Assembly: GCA_020049615.1 (NCBI GenBank)
Contig: JAIFKN010000135.1
Span: 1 to 13,501 of the forward strand
Reading direction: 5' to 3'
From: a bacterium
GTDB lineage: Bacteria > Planctomycetota > UBA11346
DNA: 13,501 nucleotides
Shown here: piece by piece, positions 1-7,148 of the stretch
Layout of the letters: each line of letters begins with the position of its first letter
Position numbering within the stretch: position 1 is the first letter of the stretch
Notes under the pieces: generated by a model
Told to the model about the DNA's origin: nothing
The model's input: the letters and a program-made list of their open reading frames with translations, nothing else
Database searches by the model: none
Translations under genes and position numbers: made by a program

Positions 1-148
1 CGCCAGCCCGGCCACCGCCGCGGGCTCGACCTTGCCATGCGTGCAGCGCGCCAGCAGCGGCATTGGCCGCCGCGATCGCGGCCCAGGCCTCGGGGCAGGT
101 GCCGGCGTAGTTGCCGCTGGCGAAGCAGATGCGCGGGAGGTCGCTCAC
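1..148 (-). pseudogene. ltaE: Low-specificity threonine aldolase, partial and apparently disrupted
   Basis: Seen: from a GTG at 148 the frame reads MSDLPRICFASGNYAGTCPE followed by AWAAIAAAN. This closely matches the N-terminus of PLP-dependent low-specificity L-threonine aldolases (FAS-NY-G-CPEAW), which cleave threonine to glycine and acetaldehyde. After about residue 29 the expected GYGDD region is absent and the frame becomes low-complexity. In the +1 frame from about 63, the sequence reads MPLLARCTHGKVEPAAVAGL, which resembles a stretch normally found about 75-80 residues further on (LL-AR--GGK--P). I infer an internal deletion of roughly 230 nt with a frameshift. The gene starts 10 nt after the class II aldolase stop, so they are likely co-transcribed. 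The rest lies outside the window. An assembly mis-join is an alternative. The N-terminal identity is fairly firm; the disruption is less so, because only 148 nt are visible. Confidence 0.6.
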
Positions 149-158
149 CCGGTTCGGG

Positions 159-914
159 TCACTTCCCGGTCAGGGCGGCCATGCGGTACTTCTCGTCCGG
201 ACGGCCGAGCAGGTGCGCCACCGTCGCCTCGTCGAGGCGGTTGATGCCGCCGGCGGTGAGCGCGATCTGGCGGATGCGTGCCGCCTTGATCGCCATGGCG
301 GTGATGTTGACCGCCTCGGTCTGGTTGGCGCCCAGGGCGATCAGGCCGTGGTTCTGCATGTAGACGGTCTTGGGCGTGGCGCCGTGGCGGCTGCGATAGG
401 CGGCGATGCCGTCGCGGATGGCACGGGCGAGGACCACGCCGGGATCGACGTAGGGCACGAAGACCGAGTCGGGGCCGAGGACGACCGCCTCGTCGGGGAA
501 CATGCGGCCCTGCAGCACCTCGGGCCAGCCGCGCGAGGCGGTCAGGCCGTTCACCGCCGTCGGGTGGGTGTGGGCGACGACCTGCACGCCGGGCTGCTGC
601 AGGCACATGGCGTGGAACAGGGCCTCGACCGAGGGCCGGCGCTTGTGCCCGGCATCGACCTTGGCCGCCTCGTAGACCGCCGAGAGCTCGGCCTCGCTGA
701 CCGCGCCGCCGTCGAGCAGGGGCAGCAGCTTGTCGAAGCGCAGGTGCACGAGGTCGTCGCGGCCGAGGCTCGACAGCTGGCAGCCGCTGGCCTTGACCAG
801 GAAGGTGGCGTCATCGACGCGGATCGAGGTGTTGCCCTCGCCGAGGATGGCGGCGTCGAGGCTCGGGGCGCCGACGGCGTGGGAGAGGGAGACGAGGTGG
901 TCGCGGTGGTCCAT
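159..914 (-). CDS. Class II aldolase/adducin family protein
   Basis: A 251-residue protein of the zinc-dependent class II aldolase/epimerase family (fuculose-phosphate aldolase or ribulose-phosphate epimerase fold, PF00596). Such enzymes act in the cytoplasm on sugar phosphates or similar hydroxy-ketones. Seen: a GEGNTS phosphate/substrate loop (25-30), a KASG motif (41-44), a Glu in PSVEALFH (E97) at the place of the catalytic glutamate of FucA, and metal-binding histidines in AHTHPTAV (H115, H117) and QNHGL (H189). Length and motif order are normal, so it looks intact. The ATG at 914 is chosen because conserved sequence begins just after it; no good Shine-Dalgarno sequence is visible. The reading frame stays open far upstream, but that part is antisense to the SafE-like gene and has no family features. 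It is followed at once by the damaged threonine aldolase and is divergent from the copper unit. The substrate cannot be told from sequence. Confidence 0.88.
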   Translation of the reverse strand: MDHRDHLVSLSHAVGAPSLDAAILGEGNTSIRVDDATFLVKASGCQLSSLGRDDLVHLRFDKLLPLLDGGAVSEAELSAVYEAAKVDAGHKRRPSVEALFHAMCLQQPGVQVVAHTHPTAVNGLTASRGWPEVLQGRMFPDEAVVLGPDSVFVPYVDPGVVLARAIRDGIAAYRSRHGATPKTVYMQNHGLIALGANQTEAVNITAMAIKAARIRQIALTAGGINRLDEATVAHLLGRPDEKYRMAALTGK

Positions 915-1043
915 GCGCGCAGCGTAGGCCCTGTCCCCGCCGGTCACCAGCGGGCGATAGCGCGGAAACGGTAGCACGGAGTTGATCGTCCGGCGATGGC
1001 CCTGCGAAATCCCCCTTGCCCTGGACGCCTCCGGCTTGCCGCC

Positions 1044-1766
1044 ATGGTCACGGGCATGAGCGACGTCGCCCCCCTCTACCTGCAACTGCTCGGCCCGGGC
1101 ACGGTGTGGATCATGGTCCACTGCGGTGGGATGTGCGGCCCGATCGTCGCCGGCCTGCGCCTGGGCGAAGGCGGGTGGGGGCGCGCGATCCTCAACCTGA
1201 CCCTCTACCAGACCGGTCGGGCCGTGCCGCTGGCGGTGGCCGGGGCCATCGCCGGGGCGGCCGGCGCCGCCGTCGCCGATCTGCTCGCCGACTGGGGGCC
1301 GTGGCTGACCATCGCCGTCGCGGCGGCGATGCTGGTGGCGGTCGTGGTGCGTCTCGGCTGGCTGCCGTGGCTGCGCGCCGGGGGCGACGACGGCGCCGTA
1401 GCCGCGCGCCTGCTGCGTCCGGTCGCCGGCTTCGCCGGGCGGCATCCGCATCTCGGCGCCTTCGCCCTCGGCGCCGTGCTCAGCGTGCTGCCCTGCGGCG
1501 TGGTCTACTGGATCCTCTCGCTCTCGGCGACCAGCGCCTCGCCGCTGCACGGCGCCCTGCTGCCGGTGCTGCTGGTGGCGATCAGCACGCCGCCGCTGGC
1601 GATCGCCGCCGGCGCCAGTGCCGCTACCTTCGGCCGGCTGCGCAGCCGCCTGGCCTGGGTGCCGACCGCGGCGCTGCTGCTGTCGGCCTTCTGGCTGGCC
1701 ATGCACGGCCTCGCCTCGCTGGAATACGTGCCGCACGTGCACATCGGCAAGGTCATGCTGTGGTAG
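1044..1766 (+). CDS. SafE/DsbD-like transmembrane protein, probable copper handling for cbb3 oxidase
   Basis: A 240-residue hydrophobic protein with about six membrane segments, of the TauE/SafE-like family related to the DsbD membrane domain (PF13386). Seen: an HCGGMCGP motif near the N-terminus (C27, C31), a second conserved LPCG (C151) in a later helix, and alternating Ala/Leu/Val-rich helices. Known: members with these Cys/His motifs often sit beside ccoI/fixI and ccoS and are thought to help metal or redox handling during cbb3 oxidase maturation, although the family label says sulfite exporter. Here the next gene is ccoI, overlapping by 7 nt, which supports that role. Possible starts are ATG 1044 and ATG 1056; an ATG at 996 is also in frame but adds a Pro/Arg-rich stretch unlike the family. 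None has a strong Shine-Dalgarno sequence. The exact biochemical role is inferred. Confidence 0.82.
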   Translation: MVTGMSDVAPLYLQLLGPGTVWIMVHCGGMCGPIVAGLRLGEGGWGRAILNLTLYQTGRAVPLAVAGAIAGAAGAAVADLLADWGPWLTIAVAAAMLVAVVVRLGWLPWLRAGGDDGAVAARLLRPVAGFAGRHPHLGAFALGAVLSVLPCGVVYWILSLSATSASPLHGALLPVLLVAISTPPLAIAAGASAATFGRLRSRLAWVPTAALLLSAFWLAMHGLASLEYVPHVHIGKVMLW

Positions 1767-4189
1767 CAGATCCGGCCGTCGCCTGCACCCACTGCGGGCT
1801 GCCCGTGCCGCCCGGCCTGCTCGTCCCTGGCGCCGCGCAGCAGTTCTGCTGCTCCGGTTGCGCCGCGGCCTGGCGGCTGCTGCATGACGGCGGCCTGGCC
1901 GAGTTCTACCGCCTGCGTGATGCCGCCGGCGGCGAGGCCGGACGACCGGCCAGCGAGGATGCCGGCGCCGCGGCCTTCGACGGCGAGGCCTTCCGCGCCG
2001 CCTGGGCGCGGAAGCTGGCCGGCGGGGATGAGCTGATCGCCTGGTACCTGGAAGGCCTGCACTGCCCGGCCTGCGTCTGGCTGGTCGAGCAGCTGCCGCG
2101 CCTGCTGCCCGGCGTGCGCTGGGCCCGGCTCGACCTCGGCACCGCCCAGCTGCGCGTCGCCTATGATCCCGCCCACGCCGGCCCGGGCAGGCAGGCCCGC
2201 CTGCTGGCTCGGCTCGGCTACCGTGCGCGCCCGTTCCGCGCCGACGCGGTGTCCGCCGCCCTCGCCGCCGAGCACCGCAGCCTGCTGGCGCGGGTCGCGG
2301 TGGCCGCCGCCAGTGCGGTCGGGACGATGCACCTCACCGCCACCCTCACCGCCGGCGAACTCACCGGCGACCTCGACGCGTCCTGGCGTCCGTTCTTCGC
2401 CTGGGGCGCCATCCTCGTCGCCCTGCCCGGCTGCGCCTGGGCGGCGCTGCCGCTGCATCGTGGCGCGCTGGCAGCGCTGCGCGCCCGGCGCTGGAGCGTC
2501 GACCTCGCCGCCTCGCTCGCCATCGGCCTGGCCCTGGCCGGCAGCGCGGCGCTGGCCTGGCGCGGCTCGCTGGCCAGCTATGCCGACGCGGCGGCGATGT
2601 TCGCCGCGCTGCTGCTGACCGCCCGCCTGGCCGTGGTCCAGGCGCGCCGCCGCGTCTCGCGCGCCGCCGGCGGCCTGGCCCAGCTGCTGCCGCTGACCGC
2701 CCTGCGCCTGCGCGACGGCCGGCGCGAGGAGGTCGCGATCCAGGCCCTGGCGCCCGGCGACGAGGTCGAGGTCGCCGCCGGCGCGGTGGTGCCAGGCGAT
2801 GGCAGCGTCGTCGGCGGGGCGGCGGCGATCGACGTGGCGGTGCTCACCGGCGAGCCGCGCCCGCTGGCGGTGTCGGCGGGCAGCAGCGTGGTCGCCGGCG
2901 CCACCTGCCGCAGCGGCACGGTGCAGGTCCGGCTGGAGGCGGTCGGCGGCGACACCCGCCTGGCGCGCATCCTGGCGGCGGCCGTGCCGTCCCGGCGCGA
3001 GGATGACGGCGATGGCCAGGTCGACCGCCTGCTCGGCTGGTTCGCCCCAGCGACCCTGCTCGTGGCCCTGATCGCCGGCGTCTTCTGGGCCTGGCACGTG
3101 GGCTGGAACCGCGGTGGCGAGGTCGCCCTCGCCGTGGTCGTCGCCGCCTGCCCCTGCGCCATCGGCCTGGCCGCCCCGCTGGTCCACGCCCTCGCCGCCG
3201 CCACGGCGGCCGGCCGCGGCCTGCTGGTACGCGATCCCGCCGTCCTCGGCCGCATCGCCGCCGTGCGCCATGTCGTCTGCGACAAGACCGGCACCCTGAC
3301 CACGGGTCGGGGGACCGCGGGCTTCGGTTCCGGGCACGCAGGCCTCAGCCTGCCGGGGCCTTTCCCCCCCCACGACAGCAGGCTGAAGCCTGCGCTCCCA
3401 GGTTCCCTCGCCGCGGCCGAGCGCAGTCCGCACCCCGCGTCGCAGGCGGTCGCGGCGTTCCTGCGTTCACTCGGCGTCACGCCGTGCGAACTCGCCGCAT
3501 GGCGCGAGGAGCCCGGCCGCGGCGTCGTCGCCACCACCGCCGACGGCCATGAGCTGGCGCTGGGCGGCAGCCGGCTCACCGGGGTCGAGGCCGGCACCGA
3601 CGGCCGTTCGCGCATAGGCCTGCTGTGGGATGGAAGCCTGGTCGCCAGCTTCGACATCAGCGATCCGCTGCGGCCCGAGGCCCGCGAGATGGTGGCGGCC
3701 TGGCGGACGGCCGGGGCCGAGGTCCACCTCGCCAGCGGCGACCACCCGACCGCTGCGACGGCGCTGGGCGGCAGCCTCGGCATCGCCGACTGCCGCGGCG
3801 GCCTCTCGCCGGAGGACAAGGCCGGTCTGGTGCGCAGCCTGCGCCCCGCCGGTGGCGTGGCGGCGGTCGGCGATGGAGTCAACGACGCGGCGATGCTGGC
3901 CGAGGCCGATGTCGCGGTGGGCATCAGCGGCGGACTGGAGGCGGCGCTCGACCGCTGCCATATCTTCTGCACCCGCCCGGACGAGGCCGGTCCGCTCGCC
4001 GTGTGGCGGCTGGCGGCCGGCAGCAGCCTCCGCATCCGCCGGCTGCTGTGGATCAGCGCGATCTACAACCTGCTGGCCATCGGCGGGGCGGCGGCTGGCG
4101 TGTTCGGCCCGCTCATCTGCGCCATCGCCATGCCGCTGTCATCGCTGACCGTGGTGGCGCTGGCCCTGCGCCGGATCCCGGAGGCGTAG
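1760..4189 (+). CDS. ccoI: CcoI/FixI-type copper-transporting P1B ATPase
   Basis: An 809-residue P1B-type ATPase of the inner membrane, of the subgroup that supplies copper for cbb3 oxidase assembly. Seen in order: an N-terminal cysteine region (CTHC at 9-12, FCCSGC at 29-34), a heavy-metal-associated domain with GLHCPAC (C102, C105), several membrane helices, the actuator-domain TGE (363-365), the transmembrane metal site CPC (464-466), the phosphorylated DKTGT (D508), the nucleotide-domain HP (558-559), the hinge GDGVND (704-709) and two C-terminal helices. The FCCxGC N-terminus distinguishes CcoI/FixI from CopA. The start is GTG 1760, overlapping the upstream stop, with AAGG 7 nt before it; no ATG is available nearby. 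Odd: between D508 and the HP motif lies an extra Gly/Pro-rich stretch (about residues 518-548) encoded by a palindromic repeat, still in frame. All catalytic motifs remain, so it may work. Its stop is 6 nt from the convergent cheX stop. Confidence 0.92.
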   Translation: MVADPAVACTHCGLPVPPGLLVPGAAQQFCCSGCAAAWRLLHDGGLAEFYRLRDAAGGEAGRPASEDAGAAAFDGEAFRAAWARKLAGGDELIAWYLEGLHCPACVWLVEQLPRLLPGVRWARLDLGTAQLRVAYDPAHAGPGRQARLLARLGYRARPFRADAVSAALAAEHRSLLARVAVAAASAVGTMHLTATLTAGELTGDLDASWRPFFAWGAILVALPGCAWAALPLHRGALAALRARRWSVDLAASLAIGLALAGSAALAWRGSLASYADAAAMFAALLLTARLAVVQARRRVSRAAGGLAQLLPLTALRLRDGRREEVAIQALAPGDEVEVAAGAVVPGDGSVVGGAAAIDVAVLTGEPRPLAVSAGSSVVAGATCRSGTVQVRLEAVGGDTRLARILAAAVPSRREDDGDGQVDRLLGWFAPATLLVALIAGVFWAWHVGWNRGGEVALAVVVAACPCAIGLAAPLVHALAAATAAGRGLLVRDPAVLGRIAAVRHVVCDKTGTLTTGRGTAGFGSGHAGLSLPGPFPPHDSRLKPALPGSLAAAERSPHPASQAVAAFLRSLGVTPCELAAWREEPGRGVVATTADGHELALGGSRLTGVEAGTDGRSRIGLLWDGSLVASFDISDPLRPEAREMVAAWRTAGAEVHLASGDHPTAATALGGSLGIADCRGGLSPEDKAGLVRSLRPAGGVAAVGDGVNDAAMLAEADVAVGISGGLEAALDRCHIFCTRPDEAGPLAVWRLAAGSSLRIRRLLWISAIYNLLAIGGAAAGVFGPLICAIAMPLSSLTVVALALRRIPEA
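3332..3399. repeat. Palindromic REP-like element inside ccoI
   Basis: Two inverted arms, 3332-3353 and 3378-3399, match at 19 of 22 positions. The core is GCAGGCTGAAGCCTGC on the right arm and its near-perfect complement on the left. The 24-nt loop holds a smaller GGGG...CCCC inverted pair and a run of C. The element lies in the ccoI frame with no stop, encoding Gly/Pro/His-rich sequence unlike any part of P-type ATPases. Its form recalls short non-autonomous palindromic elements (REP or MITE type) scattered in many GC-rich genomes. No second copy was noticed in this window, so its repetitive nature is inferred from form. No clear target-site duplication is visible. Confidence 0.7.
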
Positions 4190-4195
4190 GCCGGC

Positions 4196-4633
4196 TCAGC
4201 CGACGTCTTCGAACACCCGCACCATGAACGTCCCACCCGGGCCGACGATGGCCTGCTCGGCGAGCAGTTGCAGACGGCTGGCGTCGAGGCAGTGGTCGCA
4301 GCCCGGCACCACGGCGGGCAGGGCGAGGAAGCTGGGGCCGGCGACCATCGATTTCACATGCCCGCCGATCATGTTGGTGAGCTCGCCGATCGCGTCGCGC
4401 GACTCGTCCGCCCCGACCGCGCCGGCATCGAGGGCGAACATCGCCGCCGCCGCGCTCTGCGCCACCGCTGCGGGGACGACGAGGACGACGGCTCCGCGGA
4501 ACGCCCCGGTGATCTGGATGCAGCCGGTGATGTCCCCGCCTTCGGTGGATCCGGTCGGTCCGACCTCCTGCGCGAGCACGTCGCGCCACACGTCGGCGGC
4601 GATGCGGGCGATGTCTTCGGCGGTCACGCTCAT
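4196..4633 (-). CDS. cheX: CheX-like chemotaxis phosphatase domain protein
   Basis: A 145-residue single-domain protein of the CheC/CheX/FliY group. CheX dephosphorylates CheY-P in the cytoplasm to end the motility signal. Seen: an N-terminal helix (SVTAEDIARIAADVWRDVL), a segment ITGCIQITGAFRGAVVLVV typical of CheX strands, and the signature helix GELTNMIGGHVKS with the acidic and amide catalytic residues E84 and N87. Only one such motif is present, as in CheX rather than CheC, which usually has two. It starts at ATG 4633, 2 nt after the cheR stop, with a good GAAGGG Shine-Dalgarno 6 nt upstream inside the end of cheR. It is the last gene of the cheY-B-R-X operon, so CheY at 6691-7065 is the likely substrate. 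Its stop lies 6 nt from the convergent ccoI stop. Confidence 0.85.
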   Translation of the reverse strand: MSVTAEDIARIAADVWRDVLAQEVGPTGSTEGGDITGCIQITGAFRGAVVLVVPAAVAQSAAAAMFALDAGAVGADESRDAIGELTNMIGGHVKSMVAGPSFLALPAVVPGCDHCLDASRLQLLAEQAIVGPGGTFMVRVFEDVG

Positions 4634-4635
4634 GG

Positions 4636-5457
4636 TCAGCCCTTCAGGCGGTAGCAGCCGCCCTTGTCGTATTCGACGCGCACGAAGGCGTCGTCGATGT
4701 TGAGGGTGGTCTCGGCCCCGCCGAGGAAGAGGTAGCCATCAGGACGCAGCAGCTTGCGGCACTTGCCGAGGATCGACTTCTTGGTCTCGACGTCGAAGTA
4801 GATCAGCACGTTGCGGATGAAGATGATGTCGAGCTGGCCGCTGATCGGGAACGGCTCGAGCAGGTTCAACTCCTTGAACTCGATCATCCGCTTGAGCTCG
4901 TCCTTCACCTTCCAGTCGAGCCCGTCCTTGGTGAAGTTCTTGATGAGGAGCGGTGCCGGCAGGCCGCGATTGACCTCCAGCTGGCTGTAGCGCCCTTCCC
5001 TGGCGCGCTTGAGCACCTCGCTGGCGATGTCGGTGGCGATGAAGCGCGTCGCCCAGCCCGCCACCTGCGGGAAGTGCTCGCGCATGGTCATGGCGATGGT
5101 GTAGGGCTCCTGGCCGGTCGAGGCCGCGGCGCACCACAGGTCCAGGCGCTTGCCCGTGCCGCGCTTGGCCACCAGATCGGGCAGGACCAGCTTCTTCAGG
5201 CACTCGAACGGATGGATGTCGCGGAAGAAGAACGTCTCGTTGGTGGTCATCGCCTCGACCACCTGCCGGGCGAGCTGCCCGGACGGTTCGACGCGCAAGC
5301 GCGCGGTCAGGACGTCGAGGCCAGCCATGCCGATGGCCTTGGCCAAGGGCATCAGCCGGCTCTCCAGCAGATAGCCCTTGTCCTCGCCCAGCACGATGCC
5401 GCTGCGACTGCGCACCAGCTGGCGGAGGAATTCGGAATCGGCGGCGGCGAGCGGCAT
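4636..5457 (-). CDS. cheR: Chemoreceptor protein-glutamate methyltransferase CheR
   Basis: A 273-residue cytoplasmic enzyme that methylates glutamates of chemoreceptors using S-adenosylmethionine, for adaptation. Seen: an N-terminal CheR helical domain (about 1-70) containing SGIVLGEDKGYLLESRL, the conserved TTNETFFFRD (71-80), the SAM-binding region LDLWCAAASTGQEPY (105-119), ATDIA (141-145), EGRYSQLEVNRGLP (154-167) and IRNVLIYFD (214-222). The length is normal and the protein looks intact. In the SAM motif the usual AACSTGQEPYS reads AAASTGQEPYT, a mild change. The ATG at 5457 overlaps the cheB stop by one base (TGATG), with GGGG about 8 nt upstream, so translation is probably coupled to cheB. 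There is no TPR extension. No receptor gene is in the window. Confidence 0.95.
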   Translation of the reverse strand: MPLAAADSEFLRQLVRSRSGIVLGEDKGYLLESRLMPLAKAIGMAGLDVLTARLRVEPSGQLARQVVEAMTTNETFFFRDIHPFECLKKLVLPDLVAKRGTGKRLDLWCAAASTGQEPYTIAMTMREHFPQVAGWATRFIATDIASEVLKRAREGRYSQLEVNRGLPAPLLIKNFTKDGLDWKVKDELKRMIEFKELNLLEPFPISGQLDIIFIRNVLIYFDVETKKSILGKCRKLLRPDGYLFLGGAETTLNIDDAFVRVEYDKGGCYRLKG

Positions 5458-6698
5458 CAGCGACCCCGTACGCGGTTGGAGATGGCGTCGGCAAGCTGGC
5501 CCAGCGGCACCTGGCGTTCGGCGATGCCGGCCTTGGCGACCGCGCCGGGCATGCCCCAGACCACGCAGCTCGCCTCGTCCTGGACCAGGATGGGGGCGCC
5601 GAGGCCGTGCAGCTGCATCGCCCCGAGCAGGCCGTCCTGGCCCATGCCGGTCATCACCACCACCAGGACGTTGCCGCCCCACACCTCGGCGGCGCTGCGC
5701 AGCAGCACGTCGGCGGCGGGGCGCACCGAGTTCTCGGGCGGATCGCGGTTGAGCGCGCAACGCACCGTGGCGCCCTCGCGCCGCAGCGTCAGATGGTGGT
5801 CGCCTGGCGCGATGAGCACGGTGCCGGCACGGACCTCATCGCCCTGGGCCGCCTCGGCCACCGCGAGCGCCGATTTGGCGGCGAGGCGCTCGGCGAGCAG
5901 GCGGGTGAAGACCGGCGGCATGTGCTGGACGATCACCACCGGCACCGGCAGGTCGCGGGGCAGGCGCGGCACCACCTCGGCCAGGGCGTTCGGACCGCCG
6001 GTCGACACCGCGATCAGCACCGCTTCGCAGCGGCCGCCACGGTTCGGACGCGGCGGGGCCGGTCGGGCCGGCACCGCCGCCGGGCGTGGCGCGACCGGGC
6101 GCGGTGGCGATGGACGGAGGGCCGGCGCAGCCGCCGGCACCGGAGCCGGCAGACTGGATGGCGTCGCGACCGGGTGGAGGGCCACCGGCACCGCCGCGGG
6201 CGCGGGCGGGGTCTCGGGAGCCGGCGCTGGAGCGTAGCGCACCGCCGCCCGCGCCACCGCGCTGAGGTCGCCAGGCCCATGCACCAGCCCCTTGAGCTTG
6301 CCGCCCAGTTCGTTGCGCAGCTGCTCCATCACCGCGGCCATGGCGGTGCCGGCGGCCGCGCTCGGCTTGGTGACGAAGTCGTTGGCTCCGGCGTGCAGCG
6401 CCTCGAGCGTGACGTGCGCGCTCTCGCGGTTGGGCGAGGCGAACATCACGACCGGGAGCTTCGGCCAGTGGCGGCGCACCTCCTGCACCGTCTCGATGCC
6501 GCTGAGTTCCGGCATCTCGACGTCGCAGACCACCGCGTCGGGGGCGTGCTCGCGGATGCGCAGGATGCCCTCACGGCCATTCGGCGCCTCGGCCACGACC
6601 TCCAATTCGGGATCGGCCTCGAGCGCGCCGCGGATCATGCGGCGCACCACGGCCGAATCGTCGACCACCAGCACGCGGATCCGCCCCACTTCAGGCAC
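5457..6698 (-). CDS. cheB: Chemotaxis response regulator methylesterase CheB
   Basis: A 413-residue two-domain enzyme that removes methyl groups from (and deamidates) chemoreceptors when phosphorylated. Seen: a receiver domain (about 6-130) with VVDDS (D13, D14), phosphoacceptor D59 in CDVEMPELSG and K111 in TKP; a Pro/Ala-rich linker (about 155-222); then the methylesterase domain with the catalytic triad S232 (VSTGGP), H259 (VQHMPP) and D355 (TGMGQDG). The linker is longer than in enteric CheB. At the receiver position normally Ser or Thr (T87 of CheY) there is Ala87, followed by Ser88, which might alter switching. The GTG at 6698 overlaps the cheY stop by 8 nt; a second GTG at 6689 also fits and would start 1 nt after that stop. 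Neither has a clear Shine-Dalgarno sequence. The gene is coupled to cheR downstream. Confidence 0.95.
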   Translation of the reverse strand: MPEVGRIRVLVVDDSAVVRRMIRGALEADPELEVVAEAPNGREGILRIREHAPDAVVCDVEMPELSGIETVQEVRRHWPKLPVVMFASPNRESAHVTLEALHAGANDFVTKPSAAAGTAMAAVMEQLRNELGGKLKGLVHGPGDLSAVARAAVRYAPAPAPETPPAPAAVPVALHPVATPSSLPAPVPAAAPALRPSPPRPVAPRPAAVPARPAPPRPNRGGRCEAVLIAVSTGGPNALAEVVPRLPRDLPVPVVIVQHMPPVFTRLLAERLAAKSALAVAEAAQGDEVRAGTVLIAPGDHHLTLRREGATVRCALNRDPPENSVRPAADVLLRSAAEVWGGNVLVVVMTGMGQDGLLGAMQLHGLGAPILVQDEASCVVWGMPGAVAKAGIAERQVPLGQLADAISNRVRGR

Positions 6699-7065
6699 CC
6701 ACCAGCCCGAGCATCTCCAGCTTCGACTGGATCGCCTCCTTGGTGAACGGCTTCATCACGTATTCGTCGGCGCCAGCTTCCAGCGCCTTGGTCATCTGCT
6801 CGACCTCGGTCTCGGTCGTGCACATGATGATCTTCATCGCGTCGCTGGGGATGGTGGCGCGCGCCGCCACCAGGAACTCGAAGCCGTTCATCTCCGGCAT
6901 GTTCCAATCGACCATGGCGACATGGAACGGCCCCTTGGCGGCCAGGGCGACCAGGGCCTCCTTGCCGTTGCCGGCCTCGACGCACTCGGCGACGCCGAGC
7001 TCGGTAAGGGTCCGGCGGATGATCGCGCGGATGGCGCGCGAATCGTCGATGATGAGTGCTCGCAT
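6691..7065 (-). CDS. cheY: CheY-like single-domain response regulator
   Basis: A 124-residue stand-alone receiver domain without an output domain. Phosphorylated by CheA, CheY proteins bind a flagellar or twitching motor component. Seen: IIDDS with D7 and D8, phosphoacceptor D53 in VDWNMPEMNGFEFL, T83 in IIMCTTET, and KPF with K105, so all key residues are present. The WNMP-MNG-EFL style is that of true chemotaxis CheY rather than a generic receiver. ATG 7065 is preceded by GGAG at 10 nt spacing. It is first of the compact cheY-cheB-cheR-cheX group, so the promoter is probably in the 83-nt gap (7066-7148) or further upstream. Whether it acts on flagella or type IV pili cannot be decided here; pilB and pilC lie on the same strand farther upstream, but no flagellar gene is seen. 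Confidence 0.93.
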   Translation of the reverse strand: MRALIIDDSRAIRAIIRRTLTELGVAECVEAGNGKEALVALAAKGPFHVAMVDWNMPEMNGFEFLVAARATIPSDAMKIIMCTTETEVEQMTKALEAGADEYVMKPFTKEAIQSKLEMLGLVGA

Positions 7066-7112
7066 GGTTCGGCTGCTCCGGCCCGGCCAGCCTACGCGAT
7101 CGGCACCCTGGA

Positions 7113-7132
7113 GGCAATTGCCGTCCGGACGG
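7113..7132. promoter_or_regulatory. Two overlapping perfect palindromes upstream of cheY
   Basis: In the gap between the HTH-tailed gene and cheY, GGCAATTGCC (7113-7122) and CCGTCCGGACGG (7121-7132) are each perfect palindromes sharing two bases. They lie about 50-70 nt upstream of the cheY start codon. They could be an operator, or the second could be the stem of a weak terminator for the upstream gene, although no T run follows. Function is unproven; palindromes of this size also arise by chance in GC-rich DNA. Confidence 0.25.
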
Positions 7133-7148
7133 GGCCAGGAGCCGGCCT

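Noticed and set aside
982..1010. TTGAT at 982 as an FNR half-site or -35 box for the copper unit
   Set aside because: The matching ATCAA half is absent, and the hexamer 17 nt downstream (CGAAAT) is a poor -10. An FNR site would suit ccoI, but the sequence does not support it.
915..1742. Open minus-strand frame continuing upstream of the aldolase
   Set aside because: It is Gln/Arg/Gly/His-rich, antisense to the well-supported SafE-like membrane protein, and has no aldolase-family features. The conserved domain begins just after ATG 914.
7102..7120. Sigma-54-like GG-N10-GC spacing on the plus strand
   Set aside because: The -12 element reads AGGCA instead of TTGCA, and no plus-strand gene follows.
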